From Marinomonas ushuaiensis DSM 15871 (GTDB taxonomy: Bacteria; Pseudomonadota; Gammaproteobacteria; Pseudomonadales; Marinomonadaceae), in assembly GCF_000521805.1 (NCBI RefSeq), contig NZ_JAMB01000022.1, forward strand, positions 1-37,658: DNA of 37,658 nt, read 5' to 3'. The position numbers and the translations under genes are program-made. The notes beneath the pieces were generated by a model. That model had not been told where the DNA came from. It was given only the letters and a program-made list of their open reading frames with translations, and did not search any database. This document shows positions 24,861 through 35,890 of the stretch, one piece after another (within the stretch, counting starts at the first letter, position 1; the number at the start of each line of letters is the position of its first letter).

Positions 24861-25180
24861 AAACCTCGCTTCGCATAATTAGCTCGATAGTCTATCAAAA
24901 GCCATCTCCATAAGCACGATAACCTTCAACAAGAACTTAGCAAAATAACCCTACTTATTTCTGTGCGTTTTAGTAAAAAACCAATCTTATGATCGTAATT
25001 CCTTCTGTATGACCCTAACGATAAAGCGCGACATCAACCAGAAAAATCCATAAAACATTCCATATACAGGTTATTTTTTCTCATTTTCTTCACCTAGATA
25101 AAAATGAAGCTTGAAGTTTGAAACTTTCAACCGCATATTATGTCGTAGTAATGGTTATAAACTTAGAAGGAGTAATCACC
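24861..25180. other. Divergent intergenic region, DnaT-like gene / Bax-inhibitor gene
   Basis: About 320 AT-rich bases with no credible gene. It contains the palindrome GATAGTCTATC (24886-24896) just upstream of the DnaT-like gene. Closer to the other gene there is a TTGAAG (25111-25116), 17 bases, CATATT arrangement that could be its promoter. Both are weak and unproven. Confidence 0.4.
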
Positions 25181-25837
25181 ATGCGTTACACAGAAGCCCT
25201 TTCGACACAATCGTCACAAACGGCAAATAAAACGCTTCGCAATACATACGGACTTTTATCACTAACTCTTTTGTTCAGTGCATTAATTGCTGGATTAAGC
25301 GTATCAATGAACTGGCCTCATCCAGGTCTGATCCTTACCTTAGTTGGTTTTTATGGCTTACTTTTCCTCACTCATAAATTCAAAAACAGTTCTTTAGGCA
25401 TACTTTGTGTTTTTGCCTTGACTGGTTTTATGGGATTAACTCTTGGCCCTATTTTAAGCATGTATTTAACGTTGCCTGGTGGTGGAAGTTTAATCATGTC
25501 AGCATTAGGCATCACAGGCTTGTCCTTCATGGGCCTATCTGCTTATGCATTGGTTTCAAAAAGAGACTTCAGTTTCCTTAACGGATTCATCACTGTTGGT
25601 TTCTTCGTTTTATTGTTTGCTGTCATTGCTGGCTTCTTTGTTCAAATGCCTGCATTGCAAATATTTATCTCAGCGGGTTTTGCTTTGTTCTCTGGAGCTA
25701 TCATTTTGCTGCAAACAAACCAAATCGTACGTGGTGGTGAAACGAATTACATCATTGCAACCGTGAACTTGTATGTTTCTTTATACAACATGTTCCTAAG
25801 CATTTTATCTTTGCTTGGTATGGCTCGCGACGAGTAA
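25181..25837 (+). CDS. Bax inhibitor-1/YccA-family membrane protein
   Basis: A 218-residue integral membrane protein of the BI-1 (TMBIM) superfamily. ATG at 25181 is preferred to an upstream in-frame start because AAGGAG precedes it. After a hydrophilic ~25 residues there are about seven membrane helices, the last following NYIIATVNLYVSLYNMFLSI, the family's C-terminal signature. Bacterial members include YccA, which interacts with the FtsH protease, and a calcium-leak channel. Position just before tusD matches the neighbourhood of yccA in Pseudomonas. It is closed by a strong terminator. Confidence 0.88.
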   Translation: MRYTEALSTQSSQTANKTLRNTYGLLSLTLLFSALIAGLSVSMNWPHPGLILTLVGFYGLLFLTHKFKNSSLGILCVFALTGFMGLTLGPILSMYLTLPGGGSLIMSALGITGLSFMGLSAYALVSKRDFSFLNGFITVGFFVLLFAVIAGFFVQMPALQIFISAGFALFSGAIILLQTNQIVRGGETNYIIATVNLYVSLYNMFLSILSLLGMARDE

Positions 25838-25874
25838 GCTCCCAAAACATTGTATTGTTTAATAGAACGAAAAT

Positions 25875-25902
25875 AAAAAGGCCGCTGACTGCGGCCTTTT
25901 TT
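25875..25902 (+). terminator. Terminator after the BI-1 family gene
   Basis: The stem AAAAAGGCCGC/GCGGCCTTTTT encloses a 5-base loop and is followed by further T residues, about 37 bases after the stop codon. Confidence 0.9.
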
Positions 25903-25972
25903 ATGTGTAAACTTTGCCAATCTATTTATCGCACTTATTTCATCAGAATTGCTTCATCAAAGGCTATTTTTA

Positions 25973-26365
25973 ATGCAATACACTTTACTCATTACAGGTT
26001 CGCCTTATCAAAGCAAGGCATGCAACACTGCCCTTCGCTTTATTAAAGCCGCTACCAGTAAATATCCAAATTGCATAAAAGGCGTGTTTTTCTATGAAGA
26101 CGCCGTACTGATTGGTAATCAAGTCGCACAGCCACCAAGAGATGAAATAAACATTACGAAAGCCTGGCAAGAAATAGCCAAAGAACAAAATGTACCCTTG
26201 TATCTTTGCATCGCCGCCGCTGTTCGCCGTGGCATTATTAGCGAAAGCGAAAGCCACCGTTATGAGCTAGAGCAACACACTTTAGCGGAACAGTTTCAAT
26301 TAGAAGGCCTAGGCACTTTGGTCGACCTAATGAGCACCACCAACAAAGTTATCCAGTTTAGGTAA
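25973..26365 (+). CDS. tusD: Sulfurtransferase complex subunit TusD
   Basis: The sulfur-carrying subunit of TusBCD, which relays sulfur from TusA to TusE for 2-thiolation of U34 in Glu, Gln and Lys tRNAs. It has 130 residues. ATG at 25973 is used because MQYTLLITGSPYQS is the normal DsrE-fold start; an upstream in-frame codon would add eight residues without a better ribosome site. The active cysteine is in LYLCIAAAVRRGI near residue 79. It is the first gene of tusD-tusC-tusB-tusE and is followed by tusC after 4 bases. Confidence 0.94.
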   Translation: MQYTLLITGSPYQSKACNTALRFIKAATSKYPNCIKGVFFYEDAVLIGNQVAQPPRDEINITKAWQEIAKEQNVPLYLCIAAAVRRGIISESESHRYELEQHTLAEQFQLEGLGTLVDLMSTTNKVIQFR

Positions 26366-26369
26366 ACAC

Positions 26370-26717
26370 ATGAAACATACTTTAATTCACCTAAACAGCA
26401 GCCCATACTCAAGCTTAGCCTGCAAAGAAGGCCTTGACCTTGCTTTGGTATTAGCCACATTCGAACAACCCGTTGACCTTTGCCTTTCTGGTGCCGCACT
26501 TTCTATTTTAACCAGTGAGCAAAGCCCAACCATAGAGCAAGGTAAAAACCTTCATAAGCTTCTGGACGGTTTAGAGTTTTACGACATAGAAAACATCTTC
26601 ATTGAAAAAGACAGCAGTTGGGCTAATACAGAGACCTCTTGGCAAGGCGTCACATCACTTGATAAAATTCAATGGCAAGCAATGTTTTCAGACTATCAAC
26701 AGGTTTTTCGGTTTTAA
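26370..26717 (+). CDS. tusC: Sulfurtransferase complex subunit TusC
   Basis: A 115-residue DsrE/DsrF-fold structural subunit of the TusBCD heterohexamer. The typical N terminus HTLIHLNSSPYSSLACKEGLD and the hydrophobic VDLCLSGAAL strand are visible. It starts 4 bases after the tusD stop and uses AGG at the tusD end as part of its ribosome site. Its last codons (VFRF stop) and the following spacer contain three near-identical 12-base copies of a TTTCGGTTTTAA sequence. Confidence 0.88.
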   Translation: MKHTLIHLNSSPYSSLACKEGLDLALVLATFEQPVDLCLSGAALSILTSEQSPTIEQGKNLHKLLDGLEFYDIENIFIEKDSSWANTETSWQGVTSLDKIQWQAMFSDYQQVFRF

Positions 26718-26758
26718 TTTTTTTGGTACTGACTTTCAGTTTTAACTTTCGGTTTTAA
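26706..26758. repeat. Three near-identical 12-base repeats at the tusC/tusB junction
   Basis: TTTCGGTTTTAA at 26706-26717 (includes the tusC stop) and 26747-26758, and TTTCAGTTTTAA at 26734-26745. The last two form a 13-base tandem repeat. They make the tusC-tusB gap 44 bases, while the other gaps in the operon are 4-5 bases. Confidence 0.7.
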
Positions 26759-26761
26759 ATT

Positions 26762-27058
26762 ATGCGACTTCACCAAATCAATCAACTTGCCTATCCATCA
26801 ACACTGGAAACAACATGGCAAGACAGCGTACAAGCTGGTGACCAAATCCTTCTCATTGAGGAAGGTTTTTTGCGTACCCAGCAACCTGACGCTTTTCCCA
26901 GCGCACTAAACCAGTTGATTGAAAAAAAAGAAATCGAGCTTTATTACCTTCAAAGTGATGCTAACGCTTATGGATTGCCTTCTAATATTGGCATTCCGCT
27001 ATCAGACGAAGAATGGGTAGATATGACTTTTTCAGCCAACACAAACATAAGCTGGTAA
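26762..27058 (+). CDS. tusB: Sulfurtransferase complex subunit TusB
   Basis: A 98-residue DsrH-type subunit of TusBCD. The N-terminal MRLHQIN and the DQILLIEEGF strand fit the family. The C-terminal ISW ending is typical for DsrH/TusB. Spacing to tusE is 5 bases. No good Shine-Dalgarno sequence is seen before its ATG because the upstream gap is filled by T-rich repeats. It is the most divergent member of the operon, but its place between tusC and tusE supports the call. Confidence 0.85.
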   Translation: MRLHQINQLAYPSTLETTWQDSVQAGDQILLIEEGFLRTQQPDAFPSALNQLIEKKEIELYYLQSDANAYGLPSNIGIPLSDEEWVDMTFSANTNISW

Positions 27059-27063
27059 CGACA

Positions 27064-27384
27064 ATGACAAACCATACGGTTGCATTAGACGGTGAAGGCT
27101 ACTTACTGAACTTGCAAGATTGGACGCCAGAATTGGCTGAGCATTTAGCAAAAGATGTCGATGTAGAAATGAGTGACGCCCACTGGGAAATCATTTATTT
27201 GTTGCGAGAGTTTTATCAAGAATTTGAAGTTTCGCCAGCAATGCGACCTTTGGTCAAAGCCGTCAACAAAAAACTCGGCGTAGAAAAAGGCCGTAGCATT
27301 TACCTTATGACCCTTTTCCCGGGTAGCCCACCAAAATTAGCGGCAAAAATAGCAGGTCTACCAAAACCTGCTAATTGCCTATAA
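27064..27384 (+). CDS. tusE: Sulfur carrier TusE (DsrC family)
   Basis: It accepts sulfur from TusD and hands it to MnmA for tRNA thiolation. It has 106 residues from ATG at 27064, five bases after tusB; a longer in-frame start would overlap tusB. It has the family's WT-ELAEHLA, HWEIIYLLREFY and GLPKPANCL segments. The penultimate cysteine is the sulfur carrier. The second cysteine ten residues upstream, found in DsrC of sulfite-reducing or sulfur-oxidising bacteria, is absent, which supports the TusE role. A small hairpin (GCAGGT-N8-ACCTGC, 27352-27371) lies in the gene's end. Confidence 0.94.
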   Translation: MTNHTVALDGEGYLLNLQDWTPELAEHLAKDVDVEMSDAHWEIIYLLREFYQEFEVSPAMRPLVKAVNKKLGVEKGRSIYLMTLFPGSPPKLAAKIAGLPKPANCL

Positions 27385-27402
27385 AATCAAAAAACGAATG
27401 TC

Positions 27403-28146
27403 TTAAGACTTTCCATACCATTGCAGCTTTTCTTGCAGCGTCACAACGTCACCAATAATGAGTAGCGCAGGAGATTTCGCTTCATTTTTGATTGATACAT
27501 CGTAAACATCTTCAATCGTTGAAGTAAAAACTCGCTGCTCTTTCGTGGTGCCTTTTTCAACAATAGCGACCGGCATAGTTGGTTTCATACCAAATTTCAT
27601 CAAAGACAGACTGATGTCTTTAAGACCGGTTAACCCCATGTAAATCACTAAAGTTTGCGCCGGATGAACCAATTCTTCCCAAGGAAGATCCGTTGTACCG
27701 TCTTTCAAATGCCCCGTTAAAAATCGAACTGATTGCGCATAATCACGATGAGTTAACGGAATGCCAGCGTAAGCGGCACAACCTGCTGCCGCGGTCACAC
27801 CGGGAACCACTTCAAAAGGTACGCCTTCTTCGATTAGCTCTTCAAGCTCTTCACCGCCTCGCCCAAAAATGAAAGGATCTCCGCCTTTCAGACGAACCAC
27901 CATGTGGCCTTCTTTTGCCTTAGCCGCTAACAAGCTGTTTATTTCGTCTTGAGGAAGACTATGCAATGATTTCGCCTTTCCCACATACATTTTTTCAGCC
28001 GTTTCAGGAATCAGCTCAATGATTTCTTTTCCTACTAAACGATCGTACAAAACCACATCTGCTTGGACTAATAAGCGATGCGCCTTCATTGTTAGTAACT
28101 CAGGATCACCTGGTCCTGCGCCAATTAAATAGACCTTACCCGTCAT
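27403..28146 (-). CDS. cobA: Uroporphyrinogen-III C-methyltransferase
   Basis: It transfers two methyl groups from SAM to uroporphyrinogen III to form precorrin-2, the branch point to siroheme and cobalamin. It has 247 residues, a stand-alone SUMT domain without the CysG oxidase/ferrochelatase part. The SAM-binding [15 protein letters not shown] motif is at the N terminus. The second signature is [17 protein letters not shown] near 83-100, and [10 protein letters not shown] follows. It is convergent with tusE (18 bases). It lies downstream of serS as in Pseudomonas, but here a terminator hairpin separates the two. Confidence 0.93.
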   Translation of the reverse strand: MTGKVYLIGAGPGDPELLTMKAHRLLVQADVVLYDRLVGKEIIELIPETAEKMYVGKAKSLHSLPQDEINSLLAAKAKEGHMVVRLKGGDPFIFGRGGEELEELIEEGVPFEVVPGVTAAAGCAAYAGIPLTHRDYAQSVRFLTGHLKDGTTDLPWEELVHPAQTLVIYMGLTGLKDISLSLMKFGMKPTMPVAIVEKGTTKEQRVFTSTIEDVYDVSIKNEAKSPALLIIGDVVTLQEKLQWYGKS

Positions 28147-28179
28147 AATATTTACTGCCCACTACTGTCTATAGAGAAT

Positions 28180-28206
28180 AAAAAAGCCTCGTTGAGAGGC
28201 TTTTTT
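28180..28206 (-). terminator. Terminator after serS
   Basis: The stem AAAAAAGCCTC/GAGGCTTTTTT around a 5-base loop. With A and T runs on both sides it could work in both directions. It lies 16 bases after the serS stop and upstream of cobA, so it should reduce read-through from serS into cobA. Confidence 0.85.
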
Positions 28207-28221
28207 ATTCGAAAGCGTAAA

Positions 28222-29586
<1,365 letters not shown>

Positions 29587-29958
29587 TTAAAAAAAGCGTG
29601 TCATCGCCATACCAACAGCGAGACCAACGATACCCAAAACACAACTCAATAATAAATAGCTTATCGCACTTAGCCAAGCTTGCATGCTGATAAGTGAGAT
29701 TATTTCCAAAGAAAAAGTAGAAAAGGTTGTAAATGCACCTAAAAAGCCCACCATAATCAAAGGCCGGTAAGGTTCCAGTGTTGGCATGCGTTCGCTAATG
29801 ATTACAAATGCAACCCCCATCAAGACACAACCAAGTACGTTAATAAACATAGTGGCGAATGGAAAATGATGTTGCCAGTAACTGTTAATCCATCTTGTCA
29901 TGCCATATCGGCTCAAAGCACCAAAAGCGCCGCCAATCGCAATCATAAAATACATCAT
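29587..29958 (-). CDS. crcB: Fluoride channel CrcB/Fluc
   Basis: A small dual-topology membrane channel that exports fluoride. ATG at 29958 gives 123 residues, the usual size, with AAGGA seven bases upstream; a TTG 19 codons earlier would add a basic extension and touch the rarA stop. Four membrane helices are visible. The fluoride-path signature GFLGAFTTFSTFSLE is near residues 68-82, and the first-helix GGAFGALSRYG is intact. No fluoride riboswitch is visible upstream. It lies 53 bases after rarA in the same transcript. Confidence 0.93.
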   Translation of the reverse strand: MMYFMIAIGGAFGALSRYGMTRWINSYWQHHFPFATMFINVLGCVLMGVAFVIISERMPTLEPYRPLIMVGFLGAFTTFSTFSLEIISLISMQAWLSAISYLLLSCVLGIVGLAVGMAMTRFF

Positions 29959-30011
29959 TTTCTGTTCCTTTGAGGTGACGTTTTTTTTTGCAAAAAATCG
30001 TCTTATCTTAA

Positions 30012-31376
30012 TCAATCATCATAGCGTTGACGCAAACTCTGACTGTCTAAATCAGATAACCAAGCCAATTTATCAGTGATTTTTTTCTCTAAACCACGAT
30101 CTGTTGGTTGATAATAACGCATATTGGCCAATTCTTCTGGCATATAATTTTCACCAGCGGCATAAGCATTATCTTCATTATGAGCATAACGGTATTCATC
30201 ACCGTGCCCCATACTTTTGGCTAACGACGTAGGTGCATTTCGCAGATGCACGGGGACTTCGTAGCTTGGCTGAGCGGCAACATCAGACATGGCTTGATTA
30301 AACGCCTGATAAACCGCATTACTTTTCGGCGCGCAAGCCATATAAACCGCAGCCTGAGCAATGGCTCGATTCCCTTCACCTGGGCCAACACGCTCAAAAA
30401 CATCCCACGCATTCAAGCCAACTTGCAAGGCTCTTGGATCAGCATTACCAATGTCTTCTGAGGCAATCGCCAATAAACGTCGTGCGATATACAAAGGATC
30501 GCAACCGCCATCTAGCATTCGCGCCATCCAATACAAGGCACCATCAGGCGAAGAGCCACGAACCGATTTATGAAAGGCTGAAATTTGATCATAAAAAACA
30601 TCGCCTTTACGATCAAAACGACGAACACTACCACCTAACACATCTTCTAACTGCTCTTGCGTCACCTTACTACCAGGCTCAACGAGATCTGATAAGATTT
30701 CTAAGAAATTTAAACCACGACGAATATCACCATCGGCCGCTTGCGCTAGAACAGAAAGAAAATAGTCATCTATTTGAAAAGCATTTTTCTGAGAAGCATT
30801 TCCTTGAAGATCATTACCAATACCTTTTTCATGATTTTGTAAGGTGCGAACCAATACAAGCTGAACCTCTTCTACCGTGGGTGTTTTTAAACGGTAAACA
30901 CGGGCTCTCGACAGCAAGGCAGAATTTAATTCAAAAGCAGGATTTTCAGTCGTAGCACCAATAAACAAAAAAGTGCCATCTTCAATAAAGGGTAAAAAGG
31001 CATCTTGTTGGGATTTATTAAATCGATGCACTTCATCAACAAACAATACGGTTTGCGTACCGTTCATCATGCGCAATTGTTTGGCTTGATCAACCGCCGC
31101 ACGGATTTCTTTTACACCAGACATTACAGCAGATATTTCAATAAACTGAGCATCAAGCGCATGGGACAACAGCTGAGCGAAGGTTGTCTTACCAACACCC
31201 GGTGGCCCCCAAAGGATAAAAGAATGACAGTTGCCTGTTTCCACCATTCTGCGTAACGGTTTTCCCGGTCCAACCAAATGCGATTGCCCGATGTAATCAT
31301 CAAGACTGGCTGGTCGCATTCTAGCAGCGAGAGGCTGATAAGCCTCTGCTGGGGCATCCGAGAAAAGATCTTTCAT
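30012..31376 (-). CDS. rarA: Replication-associated recombination protein A
   Basis: An AAA+ ATPase related to eukaryotic WRNIP1/Mgs1 that acts at stalled forks and interacts with SSB. It has 454 residues. Walker A GPPGVGKT is at 57-64, Walker B is [10 protein letters not shown] (D114/E115), and sensor 1 is FIGATTENP. Arginine finger and sensor 2 regions follow ([23 protein letters not shown]). The C-terminal tetramerisation region starts near 255. Its ATG overlaps the lolA stop by one base (TAATG), so translation is coupled. Confidence 0.96.
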   Translation of the reverse strand: MKDLFSDAPAEAYQPLAARMRPASLDDYIGQSHLVGPGKPLRRMVETGNCHSFILWGPPGVGKTTFAQLLSHALDAQFIEISAVMSGVKEIRAAVDQAKQLRMMNGTQTVLFVDEVHRFNKSQQDAFLPFIEDGTFLFIGATTENPAFELNSALLSRARVYRLKTPTVEEVQLVLVRTLQNHEKGIGNDLQGNASQKNAFQIDDYFLSVLAQAADGDIRRGLNFLEILSDLVEPGSKVTQEQLEDVLGGSVRRFDRKGDVFYDQISAFHKSVRGSSPDGALYWMARMLDGGCDPLYIARRLLAIASEDIGNADPRALQVGLNAWDVFERVGPGEGNRAIAQAAVYMACAPKSNAVYQAFNQAMSDVAAQPSYEVPVHLRNAPTSLAKSMGHGDEYRYAHNEDNAYAAGENYMPEELANMRYYQPTDRGLEKKITDKLAWLSDLDSQSLRQRYDD

Positions 31377-32023
31377 TACTGACCTTCTACAATCACATCT
31401 ACGTAATCAGGCAAACCTAAAATAAAGTTATCTTTGGTAACACCATCATGTGTTTCAACATTTTTAAATTCAATAACAGTCGTTTGACCTAATGCATCCA
31501 AAATTTTCATGGTGCTGATGACTTTATTTTCAAATTCCAAGGTCAAACTTTGAAACAGACCTTGGTCATCTTTAGGGGCCAAACGAAACGCTTCTTTGCC
31601 CAACGTCGTCACAATATAATGAGGCAACACGTCTGCCGCTGGTTGACCCAATAATGCCGCTGGAGAATTACCCACAGCGCCAGATAAAGGCTTTTGAGTG
31701 GCTTGCTCTAGATCGATATCCCACACAGTAATGGTTTTACCATCCGAAACAATACGCTGCGCAAACGGCGTCACACTGTCCCAAAAGAATTGATTCGGTT
31801 TCGCTAAAAGAAAAATACCGTCACTGACTTGCAACTGCTTACCTTTTTCATCATAGGTAACTTGATGAAACTCACCTTCAATATTTCGATTCTGCTCTAG
31901 AAGGTTTTCAACCACATCAACGGTTTCAGCTTGAACCACCGCCGCCTGAAAACCAGTAGCAAGAATAAATACACACACAGCAACTAATTTATTAATCAAA
32001 AAAATTCTCCTAAAAACAGACAT
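31376..32023 (-). CDS. lolA: Outer-membrane lipoprotein carrier protein LolA
   Basis: A periplasmic chaperone that takes lipoproteins from LolCDE to LolB at the outer membrane. It has 215 residues. The signal peptide ends after VVQA (about residue 32). The mature part begins with a helix ([20 protein letters not shown]) and continues as the half-open beta-barrel, with [16 protein letters not shown] and [20 protein letters not shown] typical of the family. It is 10 bases after ftsK and one base overlaps rarA. The small lipoprotein at 16277-16714 is a likely client. Confidence 0.94.
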   Translation of the reverse strand: MSVFRRIFLINKLVAVCVFILATGFQAAVVQAETVDVVENLLEQNRNIEGEFHQVTYDEKGKQLQVSDGIFLLAKPNQFFWDSVTPFAQRIVSDGKTITVWDIDLEQATQKPLSGAVGNSPAALLGQPAADVLPHYIVTTLGKEAFRLAPKDDQGLFQSLTLEFENKVISTMKILDALGQTTVIEFKNVETHDGVTKDNFILGLPDYVDVIVEGQ

Positions 32024-32033
32024 ACGAAAATAA

Positions 32034-34829
32034 CTACTCTGGAATTAAAATATCGCGCTGTCCGTTGGTTCCCATTGGGCCAACCAAACCTGCCGCTTCC
32101 ATCGCTTCGACTAAATTTGCCGCTCTGTTGTAACCTATTTTTAGTCTACGTTGAACAGACGAAATAGACGCTTTACGCGTTTCAATGACAATTTTCACAG
32201 CATCGTCATAAAGCGCATCTTTATCTTCACTGTCATCACCCGACATTAAGTCTTCTGGGTTAACAACGACATCATTAATGTATTCAGGCTCGCCACGTAA
32301 TTTCCACTCTTCTACAACAGCATGAACTTCTTCATCAGAAACAAAAGCACCATGAACTCGAATGGGTGTAGGCAGCCCAGCGGGAAGATATAACATATCC
32401 CCCATCCCTAATAATTGATCAGCGCCACCTTGATCCAAAATAGTACGAGAATCAATTTTCGACGAAACCTGAAACGCCATACGGGTTGGAATATTAGCCT
32501 TAATCAAACCGGTTATAACATCCACTGAAGGTCGTTGTGTCGCCAAAATCAAATGTATACCCGCCGCACGCGCCTTCTGAGCAATACGAGCGATTAACTC
32601 TTCTACTTTCTTACCGACTATCATCATCATATCCGCAAACTCGTCTACGACAATAACGATATAGGGCAAAGGCTCTAAGTGAGGAACCGTTCGTGCCACA
32701 CCATCCTCGGAAAACATCGCCATTTCAGGCTGCCACAAAGGGTCTTCAATTGGCTTACCAGCGTCAATCGCGTCACGAACTTTTTTGTTATAACCAGCAA
32801 TGTTACGCACGCCAAGTTTCGACATTAACTTATAACGTCGTTCCATTTCATCAACCGACCAACGCAAGCCATTCGCAGCGTCTTTCATGTCTGTAATAAC
32901 TGGCGTCAAAAGATGAGGAATGCCTTCATAGATGGACAATTCAAGCATCTTTGGGTCAACCATGATCATGCGTACTTCATCTGGCGTTGATTTCAGCAAC
33001 ATACTCAGAATCATGGCATTCACACCAACAGATTTACCAGAACCCGTTGTACCCGCAACCAAAACATGGGGCATTTTTGCCAAATCAACGACAACGGGTT
33101 CGCCAGAAATATCATGCCCAAGAGACAACGTCAGTGGTGAAGAAGAGTTATCGTAGGCATCACAATTTATGACTTCAGCAAAATACACCGTGTCACGGAC
33201 TTGATTGGGTATTTCTATCCCTATCGTGGATTTACCTGCAATCACCTCAACCACACGAACACTCATCACACTTAAAGAGCGCGCGAGGTCTTTTGCCAAA
33301 TTCGTGATTCGAGAGACTTTTACCCCCGGCGCAGGCTGAATTTCAAAACGCGTAATTACTGGCCCTGGATTTACCTCCACAACCTCGGCTTTCACACCAA
33401 AATCTTGTAAACGCTGCTCTAACAATTCAGACAAAGCCAATAATTCATCTTCCGAATAGCCACCTTGCTTTGGCTTAGGCTTGGTTAATACAGCACGATC
33501 CGGTAAAGAGTAAGCATTCCCTTCTCGTTTATTTACATCATCGTTTGATGATGGCCCACCAAGAGAATCTAACTGTTTCGCTTCCGATAAAGTTCGAAAG
33601 GCTGGCTTATGCGCTGCCGTAGTTGTAGATGTAGATGTAGTTGTAGAAGCTGCTCCACCAAACAACATAGCGTCTGCTTGCTCTTTAGTCACTGCAGAAG
33701 ATACTTTAGTCACCGCGGAAGGCTCTTTAGGCGGAAGATCACGAGCCTGCACATCATCAGATGGTTCAGACCAAGACTCTTCAATATAAAGTGTATCGCC
33801 AAAATCAATGTCTTTATCATTGGAAGACAATGAATCTAATCCATCAAAACTAGGCTCTAAATGCGGTTGATCGACAGTCTCTTCTGATGATTTATTCGAT
33901 TTCTTAGCCGCTAACTCTTTAGACCTTGAAAAGAGTGACGACAAACTAAATTTAGATTTTTTATCTTCTGCCAATTCTTCGGAAGATGGATCAGAGTAAT
34001 CTTTACCAATAGATGCCGTATCTGAAAGTTCGTTTTTGCCTATGGCTTTTGAAGCAATCGCCTTTCTTCTTTTACGAATAAATGCAGGCTCTTCGGCTTC
34101 ATCTAGCTCTTCTATCGAATGCGTGTCTATTGAATTTGAGTTAACTGAATTTGAGTGAACTGAGCTTGAGAGAACCGGTTTCGCTTCAATGGCTCTTTTC
34201 TTAAGTTTGGCTTCTCGGCTATCGGCATGCTTTTGACGTACCAGAACAATGAACTTATAAACAAGCTCACCTAATCGATCCATCAGCCCAAGCCAATGAA
34301 CTTGAGACAATAAGGTAAAAGATAAAATAACCAAGGCTAGGCTAACTAATGTCGCGCCATCATAACCAATAAAACTGTACAGCAAGCTACCAAGCCCATG
34401 ACCCAATATGCCACCCGCACCGTATTGAAGTGACGGCTCACCTACAGTATGCAAAAAACACAAAGCAGAACCAAAAGACAAATATAAAATACTGCCTAAT
34501 GTACAAAGCAAAGCATTATTAACAGGAAGAAGAGAATGCGGGTTGCGCCATAAAATAATAGCTACCCAAAAAAACAAAGGCGGTAAAGAATAAAATAAAG
34601 ACCCAAAAAAACCCGACATTAAATCCGCAATGGTTGCCCCGATTGGCCCCATGGAATTTTGAACAGCTTGTCCAGCACCGGAATAAAACCAACCGGCATC
34701 CGTAGAATGGTAGGTGAAAGTCGCCAAGGCGAAAAAAAATAAAAACAACAAGGCCGCAATAAATGCCGCTTGCTTAGCAAACAATTCCCAAATTGGTGAG
34801 CGTACTGACCCACTCGTTTTTTCTGACAA
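32034..34829 (-). CDS. ftsK: DNA translocase FtsK
   Basis: A septal DNA pump that clears chromosomes from the division site and activates XerCD at dif. It has 931 residues. About four or five membrane helices occur in the first 190 residues, then a polar Ser-rich linker (about 200-450) with short repeats. The motor follows, with Walker A GTTGSGKS at 593-600 and Walker B VVDEFAD near 727-733. The C-terminal gamma winged helix (about 870-931) has the KOPS-reading segment [19 protein letters not shown]. The start codon is TTG with AGGAAGG at good spacing. It is the first gene of ftsK-lolA-rarA-crcB-serS. Confidence 0.96.
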   Translation of the reverse strand: MSEKTSGSVRSPIWELFAKQAAFIAALLFLFFFALATFTYHSTDAGWFYSGAGQAVQNSMGPIGATIADLMSGFFGSLFYSLPPLFFWVAIILWRNPHSLLPVNNALLCTLGSILYLSFGSALCFLHTVGEPSLQYGAGGILGHGLGSLLYSFIGYDGATLVSLALVILSFTLLSQVHWLGLMDRLGELVYKFIVLVRQKHADSREAKLKKRAIEAKPVLSSSVHSNSVNSNSIDTHSIEELDEAEEPAFIRKRRKAIASKAIGKNELSDTASIGKDYSDPSSEELAEDKKSKFSLSSLFSRSKELAAKKSNKSSEETVDQPHLEPSFDGLDSLSSNDKDIDFGDTLYIEESWSEPSDDVQARDLPPKEPSAVTKVSSAVTKEQADAMLFGGAASTTTSTSTTTAAHKPAFRTLSEAKQLDSLGGPSSNDDVNKREGNAYSLPDRAVLTKPKPKQGGYSEDELLALSELLEQRLQDFGVKAEVVEVNPGPVITRFEIQPAPGVKVSRITNLAKDLARSLSVMSVRVVEVIAGKSTIGIEIPNQVRDTVYFAEVINCDAYDNSSSPLTLSLGHDISGEPVVVDLAKMPHVLVAGTTGSGKSVGVNAMILSMLLKSTPDEVRMIMVDPKMLELSIYEGIPHLLTPVITDMKDAANGLRWSVDEMERRYKLMSKLGVRNIAGYNKKVRDAIDAGKPIEDPLWQPEMAMFSEDGVARTVPHLEPLPYIVIVVDEFADMMMIVGKKVEELIARIAQKARAAGIHLILATQRPSVDVITGLIKANIPTRMAFQVSSKIDSRTILDQGGADQLLGMGDMLYLPAGLPTPIRVHGAFVSDEEVHAVVEEWKLRGEPEYINDVVVNPEDLMSGDDSEDKDALYDDAVKIVIETRKASISSVQRRLKIGYNRAANLVEAMEAAGLVGPMGTNGQRDILIPE
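34131..34175. repeat. 15-bp tandem repeat (3 units) inside ftsK
   Basis: The units are TGAATTTGAGTTAAC, TGAATTTGAGTGAAC and TGAGCTTGAGAGAAC, with a more worn copy before them. On the coding strand they give [19 protein letters not shown] peptide repeats in the flexible linker. The unit is a multiple of three, so copy number can change without a frameshift. Confidence 0.7.
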
Positions 34830-34910
34830 AACGCGCCTTCCTATTTTATGCTAACCAAAACAAATACATACTCTAAAAAACAGAGCGACAAGTTCGTTAA
34901 GCTTACCATA

Positions 34911-34940
34911 AAAAAAGCCAGCCCAAAGGGCTGGCTTTCG
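34911..34940 (-). terminator. Terminator after the porin gene
   Basis: The stem GCCAGCCC/GGGCTGGC has a 3-base loop and A/T extensions. On the minus strand it ends in a T run, 56 bases after the porin stop and upstream of ftsK. Confidence 0.88.
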
Positions 34941-34995
34941 CTTTTACACTAAGAATACTTTTCTAGGCACAAGAGAGCCTAATAAAAGAAAGCTC

Positions 34996-35847
34996 TTAGA
35001 AAGAAGCTGTTACACCAACTTTAGTGATGCCATCATCATAAGTTACGCCGTCACCAGTGTAGTTTTCTACGTAGTAAGTCAAGTCACCAACAGCGTACTC
35101 ACCGATGAAGTAAGTACCAGTTTCTTCTGCTTCTAAATCATTAGCAACTTGAAGAGTCAAAGTAAGCGCTTCAGATGCAGCTAATGCTACAGAGAAACCC
35201 ACTTCAGATGCATCAGCTCCTGAAAGCTCACCAACACCATAGTTAACAGAAAGAGTCAAAGCATCCATAGTTGTTTGAACGCCTACGTTTACAGAGCTAG
35301 AATCACCCACTGAACCGCCAGAGACACCAGCTTTAAAGCCATCCATATCAGCAACATAAGATAAAGCAACACCGATATCAGAATCGTCAGTTGCAGTAGA
35401 GGTTGTAGACTCAACAGAAACAGTCAATTCAGGAGTTACTGCGTAACGAATGCCAGTATTGTCTGTATCACCACTTTCGGTTGTGTTCAAATCAACACCA
35501 GTGTAACCAATTTCATCCATACCCATGAATGAACCAGTTGCTAAAGAGCCATCAAAACGACCAAAAGATACAGCACCTTGTTTTACGTACAACTTCTCCA
35601 TTCCGATAGTTGTACCTTCATCAGTACCACTAGTTCCAATTTCAAGTTCAGCGTAAACGACACCAGTGTCAACACTAAGCTCTAATTCCCCAAGGTCAGT
35701 ACCGTCAAGCTCATTAGTGCCATCAGTAATTACATACTCAACACCAGCTTCACCAGAAAAAACAGCTTCAGCAGCAAAAGTAGTTGTAGAAACAGCAGCT
35801 GCAACAGCAGTTACCGCGAAGATAGAAGCAAGTTTAGTCGCTTTCAT
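34996..35847 (-). CDS. Outer-membrane beta-barrel porin-like protein
   Basis: A 283-residue protein. The signal peptide ends after TFAA (about residue 26), and the mature protein is rich in Gly, Thr, Ser, Asp and Glu with few Lys and no Cys. Alternating polar/hydrophobic strands are visible throughout, and the C-terminal residue is Phe (GVTASF), the usual signal for insertion by the Bam complex. The segment GMEKLYVKQGAVSFGRFDGSL resembles gram-negative general porins. It has strong acidity, as is common in marine bacteria. Its upstream region holds a 15-bp palindrome near the likely promoter. Pore specificity cannot be told. Confidence 0.82.
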   Translation of the reverse strand: MKATKLASIFAVTAVAAAVSTTTFAAEAVFSGEAGVEYVITDGTNELDGTDLGELELSVDTGVVYAELEIGTSGTDEGTTIGMEKLYVKQGAVSFGRFDGSLATGSFMGMDEIGYTGVDLNTTESGDTDNTGIRYAVTPELTVSVESTTSTATDDSDIGVALSYVADMDGFKAGVSGGSVGDSSSVNVGVQTTMDALTLSVNYGVGELSGADASEVGFSVALAASEALTLTLQVANDLEAEETGTYFIGEYAVGDLTYYVENYTGDGVTYDDGITKVGVTASF

Positions 35848-35875
35848 TCAAGATTCCCCTTTATATTATATAATG

Positions 35876-35890
35876 TGGTCTTGTAGACCA
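35876..35890. promoter_or_regulatory. 15-bp palindrome upstream of the porin, possible operator
   Basis: Perfect arms TGGTCT/AGACCA separated by three bases, just upstream of AT-rich -10-like sequence on the porin strand. Position fits a regulator site, but no protein can be assigned. Confidence 0.4.

Noticed and set aside
29959..30015. A 19-residue N-terminal extension of CrcB from an upstream TTG
   Set aside because: The extension is basic and unlike other CrcB proteins; an ATG with AAGGA gives the standard length.
29587..30015. A fluoride riboswitch for crcB
   Set aside because: crcB is inside an operon directly behind rarA and the 53-base gap is too short for that riboswitch.
30434..30955. 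A 173-codon open frame on the plus strand opposite rarA
   Set aside because: It is antisense to a well-supported gene, has no ribosome site and its protein is rich in His, Gln and Arg in the way of frame shadows.
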